Source: Sediminibacterium sp.
Lineage (GTDB): Bacteria > Bacteroidota > Bacteroidia > Chitinophagales > Chitinophagaceae
DNA: 64,000 nt
Reading direction: 5' to 3'
Assembly: GCF_019264485.1 (NCBI RefSeq)
Contig: NZ_JAHVAA010000014.1
Location: forward strand, 496,001 to 560,000
The notes below the pieces were generated by a model, which saw only the letters and a list, made by a program, of their open reading frames with translations, did not search any database and was not told the DNA's origin. Each line of letters begins with the position of its first letter. Within the stretch, counting starts at the first letter, position 1. Position numbers and translations under genes: made by a program. Positions 44,528-52,393 of this stretch are shown here, piece by piece.

Positions 44528-44908
44528 ATGCATTTAAAGTTGGATACTATTATGCTATTTGTGGCTGATTTTGAATTAATGAAACATTTCTATCAGCATG
44601 TATTCGGTTTCGCTATACTTGAAGAAATTCCGTCAGAATGGATTCTATTCTCGGCCGGAAATGCAAAAATTGGATTACACAAAATAGGGTCTAATTATAC
44701 TGATATATCAAACAACAGTTTTATAGAAAGTAATACCAAAATTATTTTTGAGACTGATGCAGACATTCATCAATTACACACAATACTTTTAACAAAGGGA
44801 GTAGCAGTTAAAGACATTACCAGTTTTACTAACTATCCTTACCTACTGTTTATAGGTCAGGATCCTGAAGGAAATATGTTTCAGGTTATTCGAAAAAAAG
44901 AACAATAG
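44528..44908 (+). CDS. VOC (glyoxalase fold) protein
   Basis: 126 residues, cytoplasmic. One vicinal-oxygen-chelate domain: KLDTIMLFVADFELMKHFYQHVFGFAIL at the start and FIGQDPEGNMFQVIRKK at the end. Glu 121 region and His 2 positions are compatible with a metal site, but the first ligand is not certain. Could be a dioxygenase, isomerase or resistance protein; no specific name is justified. Likely second gene of the LLM unit; it ends 3 nt before the convergent dCMP deaminase stop. Confidence 0.82.
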   Translation: MHLKLDTIMLFVADFELMKHFYQHVFGFAILEEIPSEWILFSAGNAKIGLHKIGSNYTDISNNSFIESNTKIIFETDADIHQLHTILLTKGVAVKDITSFTNYPYLLFIGQDPEGNMFQVIRKKEQ

Positions 44909-44911
44909 CCA

Positions 44912-45409
44912 TCAGACGTCTTCTTCTTTGAAAGAGAGAAATAAGCCGGACACTGATGCTTTTACTTTCCGGAATTGAATACCCGCTTTTTCCAACATCA
45001 GCTTTGATGCTTTTGATGGATCGGTCCCGTCGTATTTATCAGAGAGATAAACCACTTCCTTAATACCTGCCTGTATAATGGCTTTTGTACATTCATTACA
45101 GGGAAACAATGCAGTATATATCTTACACCCTTTCAGATCCATTCCAATATTATTGAGAATGGCATTCAGTTCTGCATGGCAGACATATGGGTATTTGGTA
45201 TCAAGAAAATCACCCTCCTTGCTCCAGGGAAATTCATTATCATCGCAACCTATCGGTAATCCGTTATATCCAGCTCCAACAATTTTGTTCTTATCATTTA
45301 CAATACAGGCACCTACCTGTGTATTGGGGTCTTTGCTTCGTTTAGCAGAAAGTAAGGCAACACCCATAAAATATTCGTCCCAGGAAATATAGTTTTGTCG
45401 TTTGGTCAT
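44912..45409 (-). CDS. Deoxycytidylate (dCMP) deaminase
   Basis: 165 residues. Converts dCMP to dUMP for thymidylate synthesis. The zinc site is complete: CHAELNAIL (H-A-E) and PCNECTKAIIQAG (P-C-x-x-C). The NTQVGACIVNDKNKIVGAGYNG and KYDGTDPSKASK stretches are typical of the dCMP deaminase/ComEB group; PCNEC rather than SPC is normal here. The extra 40 residues in front of the HAE box are usual for dCMP deaminases and not for cytidine deaminases. Gap of 11 nt to the beta-lactamase-like gene suggests co-transcription from it. Confidence 0.92.
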   Translation of the reverse strand: MTKRQNYISWDEYFMGVALLSAKRSKDPNTQVGACIVNDKNKIVGAGYNGLPIGCDDNEFPWSKEGDFLDTKYPYVCHAELNAILNNIGMDLKGCKIYTALFPCNECTKAIIQAGIKEVVYLSDKYDGTDPSKASKLMLEKAGIQFRKVKASVSGLFLSFKEEDV

Positions 45410-45420
45410 GCTGAAAAAGA

Positions 45421-46257
45421 TTAACGCTTCCCTTCAAAAAAGCCCTGTTCTTTTAAAATAGCTTTCAAAATATTCATTCGGGCCTCGATCATCTTCGCCT
45501 CTTTATCTCCTTCTGTATTCAGCACAAAGAAATAGGGATGCTTGTTTTCCTCGATCCATCCAACAACCCATCCTATTAAATTTCCATTTTCTTTAAACCC
45601 TAATCCTGTTTTATACGCCAGTTGATAATTCGCATTATTTTCCCTGATCATCATTTTCTTTACAATCTCCTGTGTTCTTTTCTGGAATGGCAGTTGCGCG
45701 AAATACAATCTTTTTACCAGTCCCATCTGTTCATCAGCAGTAACTTTTAAAGTATTATTGATCCAGAAAGAATCTACAGCAGTTCCTATTTGTTTATTAC
45801 CATATTCCAGACTGTCGATCCAGCGTTGCATGGTGTCTTTCCCGATTCTGCGGGCCAGTTCCTGGTAATAAGGTAAGGCAGAAACAGCGAAAGCCTCTTC
45901 CATGGTCAGATCGCGGTTCCAGTCGTGTGCCGTATCGCCACCGGGAAATATATTCACCCTGCCATCCCACTTGATTACCATTTTCTCATTCGACACACGC
46001 CCGGTTTCAATACCAATCAGCGAATTCACAATTTTAAAGGTAGAAGCAGGAAGGTAAGACGAGTCTTTAAAACGAGACAGGTTATAAATAGTGAATTGAC
46101 CCGTTCCATTGTCAAATAACCCAAACGTACCTGTCAGTTTGTTTTCATCAAAATATTTTTTGAAGCTGTCTTCTATCTTCACATTGTTCGGGGAACAGGC
46201 AATCAATAATACACTGAGTACACAACCAATCGAAAGAATATTTTTTACTGATGACAT
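45421..46257 (-). CDS. Class D (OXA-like) beta-lactamase homologue, lipoprotein
   Basis: 278 residues. Lipoprotein signal ends VLLIAC. Class D serine beta-lactamase motifs: STFK (active Ser 70, PASTFKIVNS), SAL in place of the usual SxV (FAVSALPYY), YGN (LEYGNKQIG), FWI with the Trp contacting the carbamylated Lys, and KTG (AYKTGLGF). All key residues are present apart from the SxV valine. OXA enzymes hydrolyse penicillins and some oxacillins; this chromosomal form may instead be a penicillin-binding-like or sensor protein. Followed by the dCMP deaminase. Confidence 0.9.
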   Translation of the reverse strand: MSSVKNILSIGCVLSVLLIACSPNNVKIEDSFKKYFDENKLTGTFGLFDNGTGQFTIYNLSRFKDSSYLPASTFKIVNSLIGIETGRVSNEKMVIKWDGRVNIFPGGDTAHDWNRDLTMEEAFAVSALPYYQELARRIGKDTMQRWIDSLEYGNKQIGTAVDSFWINNTLKVTADEQMGLVKRLYFAQLPFQKRTQEIVKKMMIRENNANYQLAYKTGLGFKENGNLIGWVVGWIEENKHPYFFVLNTEGDKEAKMIEARMNILKAILKEQGFFEGKR

Positions 46258-46293
46258 AGTTTTATTTTAATAAACTGATTAGAGTTGTTTCGC

Positions 46294-47484
46294 TTATGCT
46301 TTCAAAACACCCAGTTCTTTACCTACTTTAGTAAATGCGGCTATCGCTTTATCTAAATGATGTTGCTGATGCGCTGCACTTAATTGTACGCGGATACGTG
46401 CCAGACCCTTTGCCACCACCGGATAGAAGAAGCCAATTACATACACGCCTTCTTCCAGTAATTTAGCTGCAAAATTTTGTGCCACTACCGCTTCGTATAA
46501 CATGATAGGAACAATGGGGTGATCACCGGGCTTAATATCAAACCCCGCTTCGGTCATTTTAGTACGGAAATATTTTGTGTTGTATTCGAGTTGATCTCTT
46601 AACTGTGTGGTTTCAGTAAGCATATCCAATACCGCAATAGAAGCACCTACAATTGACGGAGCTACTGTATTCGAGAAAAGGTATGGCCGGCTGCGCTGAC
46701 GCAGCATTTCAATGATTTCCTTTTTACCCGATGTAAACCCACCACTTGCACCTCCAAGGGCCTTACCCAGTGTGCCGGTAATAATATCTATTCTGCCCAT
46801 CACACCACAGTATTCGTGTGTACCCCGCCCGGTTTTACCAAGGAAACCGGAGGAATGACATTCATCAATCATTACAATGGCATCGTATTGATCAGCCAGG
46901 TCACAGATTTTATCGAGTTGCGCAATGGTTCCATCCATACTGAATGATCCGTCGGTAACGATGATCCTGCTTCTGCAACCTGCACTTTCCTGGAGTTTTG
47001 CTTCCAGGTCGTTCATATTATTATGTTCATACCTGAAACGTTGTGCCTTACACAGGCGAACACCATCAATAATAGACGCATGATTCAATGCATCGCTGAT
47101 GATTGCGTCCTGCTCATTAAACAATGGTTCAAATACACCTCCATTGGCATCAAATGCTGCAGCGTATAATATAGTATCTTCTGTACCGAGAAAATCGGCG
47201 ATCTTTTTCTCCAGTTCCTTATGAATATCCTGGGTACCACAAATAAAACGCACACTGCTCATGCCATAACCATGTGTGTCGATGGCTGAATGGGCGGCTT
47301 CAATCACTTTTGGGTGCGATGAAAGACCGAGATAATTATTGGCACAGAAATTCAGTACCGATTTACCATTCACAACAATTTCCGGTCCCTGTTCACTGGT
47401 AATAATGCGCTCTTTTTTAAAGAGTCCGGCCGTTTCTATTTCCTGAAGTTCCTCCCTTACACGGGCTACAAATTTTTCATTCAT
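46294..47484 (-). CDS. kbl: 2-amino-3-ketobutyrate CoA ligase (glycine C-acetyltransferase)
   Basis: 396 residues, the family length. PLP enzyme of the alpha-oxoamine synthase group: cleaves 2-amino-3-oxobutyrate with CoA to glycine and acetyl-CoA in threonine breakdown. Visible: NFCANNYLGLSSHPKVIEAA, the PLP pocket around SDALNHASIIDGVRLCKA, DECHSSGFLGKTGRG, and the PLP lysine in TGTLGKALGGASGGF. AONS or serine palmitoyl transferase relatives are possible, but the sequence matches Kbl best. No threonine dehydrogenase gene is adjacent. Confidence 0.92.
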   Translation of the reverse strand: MNEKFVARVREELQEIETAGLFKKERIITSEQGPEIVVNGKSVLNFCANNYLGLSSHPKVIEAAHSAIDTHGYGMSSVRFICGTQDIHKELEKKIADFLGTEDTILYAAAFDANGGVFEPLFNEQDAIISDALNHASIIDGVRLCKAQRFRYEHNNMNDLEAKLQESAGCRSRIIVTDGSFSMDGTIAQLDKICDLADQYDAIVMIDECHSSGFLGKTGRGTHEYCGVMGRIDIITGTLGKALGGASGGFTSGKKEIIEMLRQRSRPYLFSNTVAPSIVGASIAVLDMLTETTQLRDQLEYNTKYFRTKMTEAGFDIKPGDHPIVPIMLYEAVVAQNFAAKLLEEGVYVIGFFYPVVAKGLARIRVQLSAAHQQHHLDKAIAAFTKVGKELGVLKA

Positions 47485-47514
47485 GACTTTGCGATTATGA
47501 GGAGCAAAGATAGC

Positions 47515-47606
47515 AGAATGTAGAACAGCAGAACAGAGGAATGTCCAATTTTCAAGTAGGAGTTAGACCTTATTTTGAAATTGGACATTCCTCTGTTCTG
47601 CTGTTC
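47515..47606. repeat. Long hairpin with TTGGACATTCCTCTGTTC words
   Basis: A 29-bp perfect stem (47523-47551 with 47578-47606) with a 26-nt loop. The stem words GGACATT and ATTCCTCTGTTC also flank the tRNA-Arg copies at 21592-21628 and 21719-21750. It lies between the response regulator and kbl and may terminate the two-component transcript. Confidence 0.85.
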
Positions 47607-47614
47607 ATTATTTT

Positions 47615-48298
47615 TTACACCACAAACCGATACCCTACCCCTTTTATGGTAATGATTTCCAGACTGGGGTCTTCTTTGAGGTAGCCTCGTATTTTGGTAA
47701 TATAGACATCGAGGTTACGGCTGTTAAAAAATGAATCGTTTCCCCAGATATGATTGAGCAGGTCGCGACGGTCGATTACTGCATTGCGGTTTTGGTAGAG
47801 ATATTTAATCAGCTCGGCTTCCCGGTAAGAAAGTTTTCGATCGCCTGAACCGTTGCTCAGTACTTGTTTATTAAGATGAAAACTGTACTTACCCATTATA
47901 ATGCTGTCGCCTATTTCGGCAGGTAAATCTTCTTTCCTTACCCTTAGTGCATTTTCTATCCGAACAATCAGTTCTTCCATGCTGAAGGGTTTTCGGATAT
48001 AGTCGTTACCGCCGATTTTAAAACCCTGTACCACATCTTCGGTCTGGGTTTTTGCCGTCAGGAAAATAACGGGTACATCATCGTTGAGTTTGCGGATATC
48101 TTCTGCCAATTCAAACCCGCTTCTGTTGGGCAGCATTACATCAAGAATGCAGATATCGGGTTGTTCATCTTCGAATGAACGAACTACATCGGCTCCATCA
48201 GATTCCATGATTACTTCAAAGCCTCTTGTTTCAAGTGTTTCTTTTACAATCTTGCCAAGAAACAATTCATCTTCAACATATAAAACTTTAATGGGCAT
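47615..48298 (-). CDS. OmpR-family response regulator (RprY-like)
   Basis: 227 residues. Receiver domain 1-120 with acidic pocket (VEDE, phospho-acceptor D53 in CILDVMLP, Lys in YIRKPF) and a winged-helix DNA-binding domain from about 130 (SYREAELIKYLYQNRNAVIDRRDLLNHIWGND, then NLDVYITKIRGYLKEDPSLEIITIKGVGYRF). OmpR regulators bind direct repeats spaced by about 10 bp, like the TTAACC boxes at 50192 and 55254. It follows its kinase by 14 nt, so both come from one transcript. RprY is the Bacteroidota member this most resembles. Confidence 0.93.
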   Translation of the reverse strand: MPIKVLYVEDELFLGKIVKETLETRGFEVIMESDGADVVRSFEDEQPDICILDVMLPNRSGFELAEDIRKLNDDVPVIFLTAKTQTEDVVQGFKIGGNDYIRKPFSMEELIVRIENALRVRKEDLPAEIGDSIIMGKYSFHLNKQVLSNGSGDRKLSYREAELIKYLYQNRNAVIDRRDLLNHIWGNDSFFNSRNLDVYITKIRGYLKEDPSLEIITIKGVGYRFVV

Positions 48299-48312
48299 AA
48301 TGCTAACAGACT

Positions 48313-50136
48313 TTATTGATCTCTTACAGGAAGTTCTACTATAAATGTACTGCCTTTCTCCGGTTCGCTCTCTACCCGGATATTTCCTTTATGGCTTTTC
48401 ACTACTTCAGCTACATAGCTCAAGCCCAGCCCATATCCTTTTATATTATGTTTATTACCGGTTGGCACACGGAAGAATTTATCAAAAATTTTTGTCTGGT
48501 GCTGCGGTGCAATACCAATACCATTATCTGTAATACGCAGCATAATACGTTCTGTATCGGGCATGCTCATGGTAATCTGAATAGATGGTTTATTACCGCT
48601 GTATTTGAGCGCATTGTCTAACAGGTTATAAATCACACTTGTCATGTGTAATTTATCTGCCTCAATCATATAACTATTATCCGATGCGGTAAAATCAACT
48701 GTTGCCCTGTGTTTGTCGAACTGTAATTTCATGATCCGAAGATTTTCCTCTATCAATTCTTTCAGATCGAACGGTTCTTTATTGAGTTCAATCTGCTGTT
48801 TTTCAAACATTGACAGCTTCAGCACTTTGTCAACCAGTAAACTCAGGCGCTGTAATTCAGCGGCGGAAATATCAAGGTATTCTTTGGTTTTTTCCGGGCT
48901 TTGTATGGCATTGAAATTTCTCAATGCTTCAATGGCTACACCAACCGTTGCAATAGGCGTTTTTAACTCATGGGTAATATTGCTGATAAAATCATTTTTG
49001 ATCTCAGCCAACCTTTGTTGTGCCAACAGGTTACGATACAATATGATGAACGAACCTGCTACCAGTAATAACAAGAGCACCGAGCCACCAATCTGCATTT
49101 GCATTTTTCCCAGCACATACATTCCTGTGCCTTCAAATTTTGCCTGGTAAGCGTATGGGGTGTTGTATCCTACAAATACTTTATCGGTAATTACCAGGTC
49201 TGAGCTATCTCTCCTGAAATTCCATTTACCCGGAATACTGTCTTTGAATGATTCAAAAAGAATGGTAAACTGTAATTTTTTATTGGCTTTACCCAGTTCG
49301 GCCCTGTATGCTGAATCTAATTCTTTAACCGGTATGGAATCGTTGATGGTTTTATTATTCGAAAGAAAACGGATGATTGGAGAAGCTGTTACAGCACCCG
49401 AAGCCGGTATATTTTGCGCAAAAAGAATTTTATCAGCCGGTTGAGCAGCTATCTTCTTTGCACTATCGGTTCGCTTCATGTTCGCCTGTAAATTCCTTGC
49501 AGCCAGCAGCATTGGATGCTCTCTTACCTGTACCATTTCCTTTTTGAGGCTATCGTTGACAGATGCCAACTGGCCAGTATCGTTTCTGTTAATACGAATC
49601 GTATACCCTGATGACCGTTCGTTCGTTCTGTGACCGATACCTTGTTTAAAACTGGAGTCGAAGCTGAATACAATTCTGGTTGCTGAATCCATCTGACCCT
49701 TTGCCTGTTTCATGATCAATTCAATCAATGCCGGATTGGGAGCCCCTTTAAAACTAAACCCCGATTTGAATACCGAAACAGACTGAATGGAATCTGCAGG
49801 AATATTTTTCAATTCCACCGGACTACCAATGGTTCTGTAAACAACATTCGACGGCCCGTTTTTTTTAACCGTATCCAGTTTAAACGACTGTGTAAATGTA
49901 GCTGTGCCACTCACTTTCGGGTTTGGCAATACCAGGGTGCGGGTAATGAGTGATGTGTCTTTTTCGAAACGCGATAACTGCAGTTTATTCATGGTTTCCC
50001 GGAAACTCACATCCACTTCTTTTTTTAATCCTGCATGTTCATCTTTATACAACTTGTGCAGCCAGTAGCCCTCAAATGCTCCCAGCAGGAGCACAGTAGA
50101 CATCATTAATACCAGTGAAAGCTGTAATTTTTTCAT
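48313..50136 (-). CDS. Sensor histidine kinase (RprX-like)
   Basis: 607 residues. An N-terminal helix (about 7-25), a long periplasmic region to about residue 365, a second helix (QIGGSVLLLLLVAGSFIIL), then a cytoplasmic HisKA domain with the phosphorylated His in FISNITHELKTP (about residue 390) and a HATPase_c domain with the N box (IYNLLDNALKYSG), G1 (ITDNGIG) and G2 (GYGLGLSYV). Large periplasmic domain is unusual for a simple OmpR-type kinase and suggests an envelope signal. The gene is divergent from the GLPGLI gene; a -7 box is at 50154-50161. Confidence 0.93.
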   Translation of the reverse strand: MKKLQLSLVLMMSTVLLLGAFEGYWLHKLYKDEHAGLKKEVDVSFRETMNKLQLSRFEKDTSLITRTLVLPNPKVSGTATFTQSFKLDTVKKNGPSNVVYRTIGSPVELKNIPADSIQSVSVFKSGFSFKGAPNPALIELIMKQAKGQMDSATRIVFSFDSSFKQGIGHRTNERSSGYTIRINRNDTGQLASVNDSLKKEMVQVREHPMLLAARNLQANMKRTDSAKKIAAQPADKILFAQNIPASGAVTASPIIRFLSNNKTINDSIPVKELDSAYRAELGKANKKLQFTILFESFKDSIPGKWNFRRDSSDLVITDKVFVGYNTPYAYQAKFEGTGMYVLGKMQMQIGGSVLLLLLVAGSFIILYRNLLAQQRLAEIKNDFISNITHELKTPIATVGVAIEALRNFNAIQSPEKTKEYLDISAAELQRLSLLVDKVLKLSMFEKQQIELNKEPFDLKELIEENLRIMKLQFDKHRATVDFTASDNSYMIEADKLHMTSVIYNLLDNALKYSGNKPSIQITMSMPDTERIMLRITDNGIGIAPQHQTKIFDKFFRVPTGNKHNIKGYGLGLSYVAEVVKSHKGNIRVESEPEKGSTFIVELPVRDQ

Positions 50137-50153
50137 GTTGTATAATCTCGGAA

Positions 50154-50161
50154 CAAAGGTA
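50154..50161 (-). promoter_or_regulatory. -7 box of the two-component operon
   Basis: On the minus strand TACCTTTG fits TAnnTTTG exactly, 18 nt before the kinase start. No TTG was found upstream at normal distance; the TTAACC operator begins 30 nt further on, suggesting activator control. Confidence 0.55.
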
Positions 50162-50191
50162 AAGGCTTCTGTTTGCTGTAGCGGTTTTTCA

Positions 50192-50228
50192 TTAACCTAA
50201 ATTAACCTTTGAGCAAGAATGCTTAACA
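50192..50228 (+). promoter_or_regulatory. Three-box operator (TTAACC repeats) between kinase and GLPGLI genes
   Basis: TTAACC at 50192 and 50202 and TTAACA at 50223: spacings 10 and 21 bp, i.e. on one helix face. The same spacing occurs at 55290-55254 in front of the TonB-type barrel. Direct repeats at 10 bp are the usual target of OmpR-family regulators such as the one next door. Confidence 0.7.
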
Positions 50229-50239
50229 AAGGCTGCCAT

Positions 50240-50247
50240 TAGCTTTG
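50240..50247 (+). promoter_or_regulatory. -7 box of the GLPGLI gene
   Basis: TAGCTTTG, exact TAnnTTTG, 17 nt after the start of the third operator box. No TTG at -33, consistent with activator dependence. An AGGGC/GCCCT hairpin (50262-50276) with T run follows in the leader. Confidence 0.6.
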
Positions 50248-50307
50248 AGGTCATTAAAAACAGGGCACCTGGCCCTTTTAAAGTTATTCAATATAAACTC
50301 TACCTAC

Positions 50308-51126
50308 ATGAAGAAAGCATTTTTCCTGATTGCTGCTGCCGTTAGTCTTGGTTCTTTAAAGGCGCAGGTAAAGCAGGGTACCATTGTGTATGAGCGAAAG
50401 ATCAATTCGCATCGTACTATTACGAGTGAACAAATGAGGGCCATGATTCCTGAGTTCCGTATCAGTAAACATATACTGATGTTCAGCGACAGTATCTCCC
50501 TCTACAAATTAATCCCTGAAAATGAAGCTCCTGACCCTTTTGCAGGTGGAGGCGGTGGAATGAGGGTAATGAGTTTCTCTATCGGCGGTTCTGACGGCGG
50601 AGATCTCTTTAAAAACTTCACCCAGTCTAAGTCTGTTCTGAGCTCAGAACTTGCTGGTAAAAACTATCTTATTGTAGATTCCATTACGCAGCAACCCTGG
50701 AAACTTACCAATGAAACCAAACAGATACTCGGCTATACCTGCTTAAAAGCCACACGCAAAATCACCGTACAGGTATCTGCACCGCGAATGATGGTTTTCG
50801 GCGGCGCTGGTGCAAGTCCTACGAGGGATACATCACGCCCACAGCCACGCGAAATTGAAGTAGTAGCATGGTATGCACAGGATATTATCAGCCCCGTTGG
50901 CCCCGATAGTTATGGCCAGTTACCAGGTGTAATTCTGCAACTGGACAGTGATAACGGTGCTATGGTTTACACTGCGCTGGAAATTAAAAAAGAAGTAGAC
51001 CAGAAATTATTGAAGGAACCTAAAAAAGGAAAGACCGTTACAGCAGCTGAATTCAATAAAATGAGAATGGATTTGATGCAGCAGCAAATGCCAAGTGGTG
51101 GTGGAAATTTCCGCATCGGCGGTTAA
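50308..51126 (+). CDS. GLPGLI family protein
   Basis: 272 residues from the ATG at 50308, whose signal peptide MKKAFFLIAAAVSLGSLKAQ fits; the frame extends 21 codons to a TTG. GLPGLI proteins are exported Bacteroidota proteins of unknown function, often near TonB-linked receptors. Here the name motif reads LPGVI (YGQLPGVILQLD), preceded by TKQILGYTCLKATRKI and VVAWYAQDI, the two other conserved boxes of the family. Gly-rich loops (GGGGGMR and GGSDGG) occur in the middle. The promoter carries the TTAACC operator shared with the TonB-type barrel at 52394. Confidence 0.92.
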   Translation: MKKAFFLIAAAVSLGSLKAQVKQGTIVYERKINSHRTITSEQMRAMIPEFRISKHILMFSDSISLYKLIPENEAPDPFAGGGGGMRVMSFSIGGSDGGDLFKNFTQSKSVLSSELAGKNYLIVDSITQQPWKLTNETKQILGYTCLKATRKITVQVSAPRMMVFGGAGASPTRDTSRPQPREIEVVAWYAQDIISPVGPDSYGQLPGVILQLDSDNGAMVYTALEIKKEVDQKLLKEPKKGKTVTAAEFNKMRMDLMQQQMPSGGGNFRIGG

Positions 51127-51140
51127 TCAGCTATACCTAA

Positions 51141-51188
51141 TAAAAGAAAGGGGCTATATCAAAAAAAGATATATGCCCCTTTCTTTTA
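51141..51188. terminator. Bidirectional terminator after the GLPGLI gene
   Basis: TAAAAGAAAGGGGC...GCCCCTTTCTTTTA forms a long stem (51141-51154 with 51175-51188) plus an inner ATATC/GATAT. The right arm overlaps the stop codon of the convergent MBL gene. Confidence 0.88.
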
Positions 51189-52280
51189 TTGTACCTCTAA
51201 CCACCATTTCGACAGATCCGAAGAATGAAGTAAATCCAGTTTTTGTCCGATCATAGGTGTAAGTACCTGCGGATCATTTTCTTTAACAGACTTCAGTAAT
51301 TCAACTACCGGTTCATCCCATGCATGATTGGCTAATGTAAATTTTGACCAGTGTACAGGTAATATCTTTTTTGCGTTTAACTCACGTGCAGCAGGCATAA
51401 TCTGGTTTGGTAACATATGAATATATCGCCAGTTATTATCGTATTGCCCGCATTCAAGTACTGCCAAATCGAAAGGTCCGTATGCGTCACCTATTTGTGC
51501 GAAATGATCATCATAGCCACTGTCGCCGCCCAGGTATAATTTCATGGAAGGCAATTGCAGTGCAAAGGAAACCCATAAACTCTGGTTGCGTTTAAACCCT
51601 CGTCCCGAAAAGTGCCTTGCAGGCAGAACAGTTACCTCCGTTCCTTCTGTCATAACTGCTTTCTCGTACCAGTCAAGCTCCATGATTTGTTCCTCCTTAT
51701 ATCCCCATCGTTCAAAATGTGCTCCTGTACCCAAGCCTGTAATCACTTTCCCAACCTTAGTTCTTAATAAACGTATGGTTGCATAATCCAAATGATCCCA
51801 GTGATCATGTGAGATAAACAGGTAATCTATATCTGGCAGTTCATCTACTTTATAAATATCTGTACCGGCGAAAGCCCTGGTGGTAAATGACAGGGGCGAT
51901 GCTGCACCACTCAATACTGGGTCTACCAATATTTTTTTTCCGTCTGCCTGAATGAAATAAGATGAATGCCCCATCCAAACCAATACCTGTTCTGCCGGAT
52001 CAAGTTCTTTGAGTACAGTTTTACGGGATGGAATTGCAGATAATGGTTTTGGTCTTTCTTTTCGACGGAAGAAAAACTCAGTCAATACACTATAATAACT
52101 GGCTTCTTCGGCGAGGTCGGGCGTATGATGAAGATTTTGAAATCTGCCGTCACGGTAATGAAGCGATTGTTCAATACGTTCTTTTCTTTTCCCTGTTGAA
52201 AGACTTCCGAAAGGTTCTGTGCGTATAAAGGCATATACAGCAAGAATGAATACTATCAATATAACGGCAAAAATGATCAT
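51186..52280 (-). CDS. MBL-fold metallo-hydrolase (NAPE-PLD/UlaG-like), membrane anchored
   Basis: 364 residues. An N-terminal helix (IIFAVILIVFILAVYAFI) anchors it, then a metallo-beta-lactamase-fold domain. The metal motif SHDHWDHLDY (HxHxDH), LPARHFSGRGF (third His), GGDSGYDDHF (bridging Asp) and LPVHWSKF (last His) are all present. The WMGHSSYFIQADGKKILVDPVL opening is typical of the NAPE-PLD and L-ascorbate-6-phosphate lactonase group. Substrate unknown; perhaps a phospholipid or lactone. Downstream of the TonB-type barrel but separated by its terminator. Confidence 0.9.
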   Translation of the reverse strand: MIIFAVILIVFILAVYAFIRTEPFGSLSTGKRKERIEQSLHYRDGRFQNLHHTPDLAEEASYYSVLTEFFFRRKERPKPLSAIPSRKTVLKELDPAEQVLVWMGHSSYFIQADGKKILVDPVLSGAASPLSFTTRAFAGTDIYKVDELPDIDYLFISHDHWDHLDYATIRLLRTKVGKVITGLGTGAHFERWGYKEEQIMELDWYEKAVMTEGTEVTVLPARHFSGRGFKRNQSLWVSFALQLPSMKLYLGGDSGYDDHFAQIGDAYGPFDLAVLECGQYDNNWRYIHMLPNQIMPAARELNAKKILPVHWSKFTLANHAWDEPVVELLKSVKENDPQVLTPMIGQKLDLLHSSDLSKWWLEVQ

Positions 52281-52329
52281 GCGTTTGGGTTTCTACCCTT
52301 AAGACGTATCAGCCAGTCAGATATTGCAT

Positions 52330-52358
52330 AAAAAAAATCCCCTTCTGGAAAGAAGGGG
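52330..52358 (-). terminator. Terminator after the TonB-type barrel gene
   Basis: Minus strand CCCCTTCT-TTCC-AGAAGGGG followed by ATTTTTTTAT. It lies 36 nt after the stop codon. Confidence 0.9.
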
Positions 52359-52393
52359 AGTACTGATAAATATGAGAAAATAGAGAATTCTGT

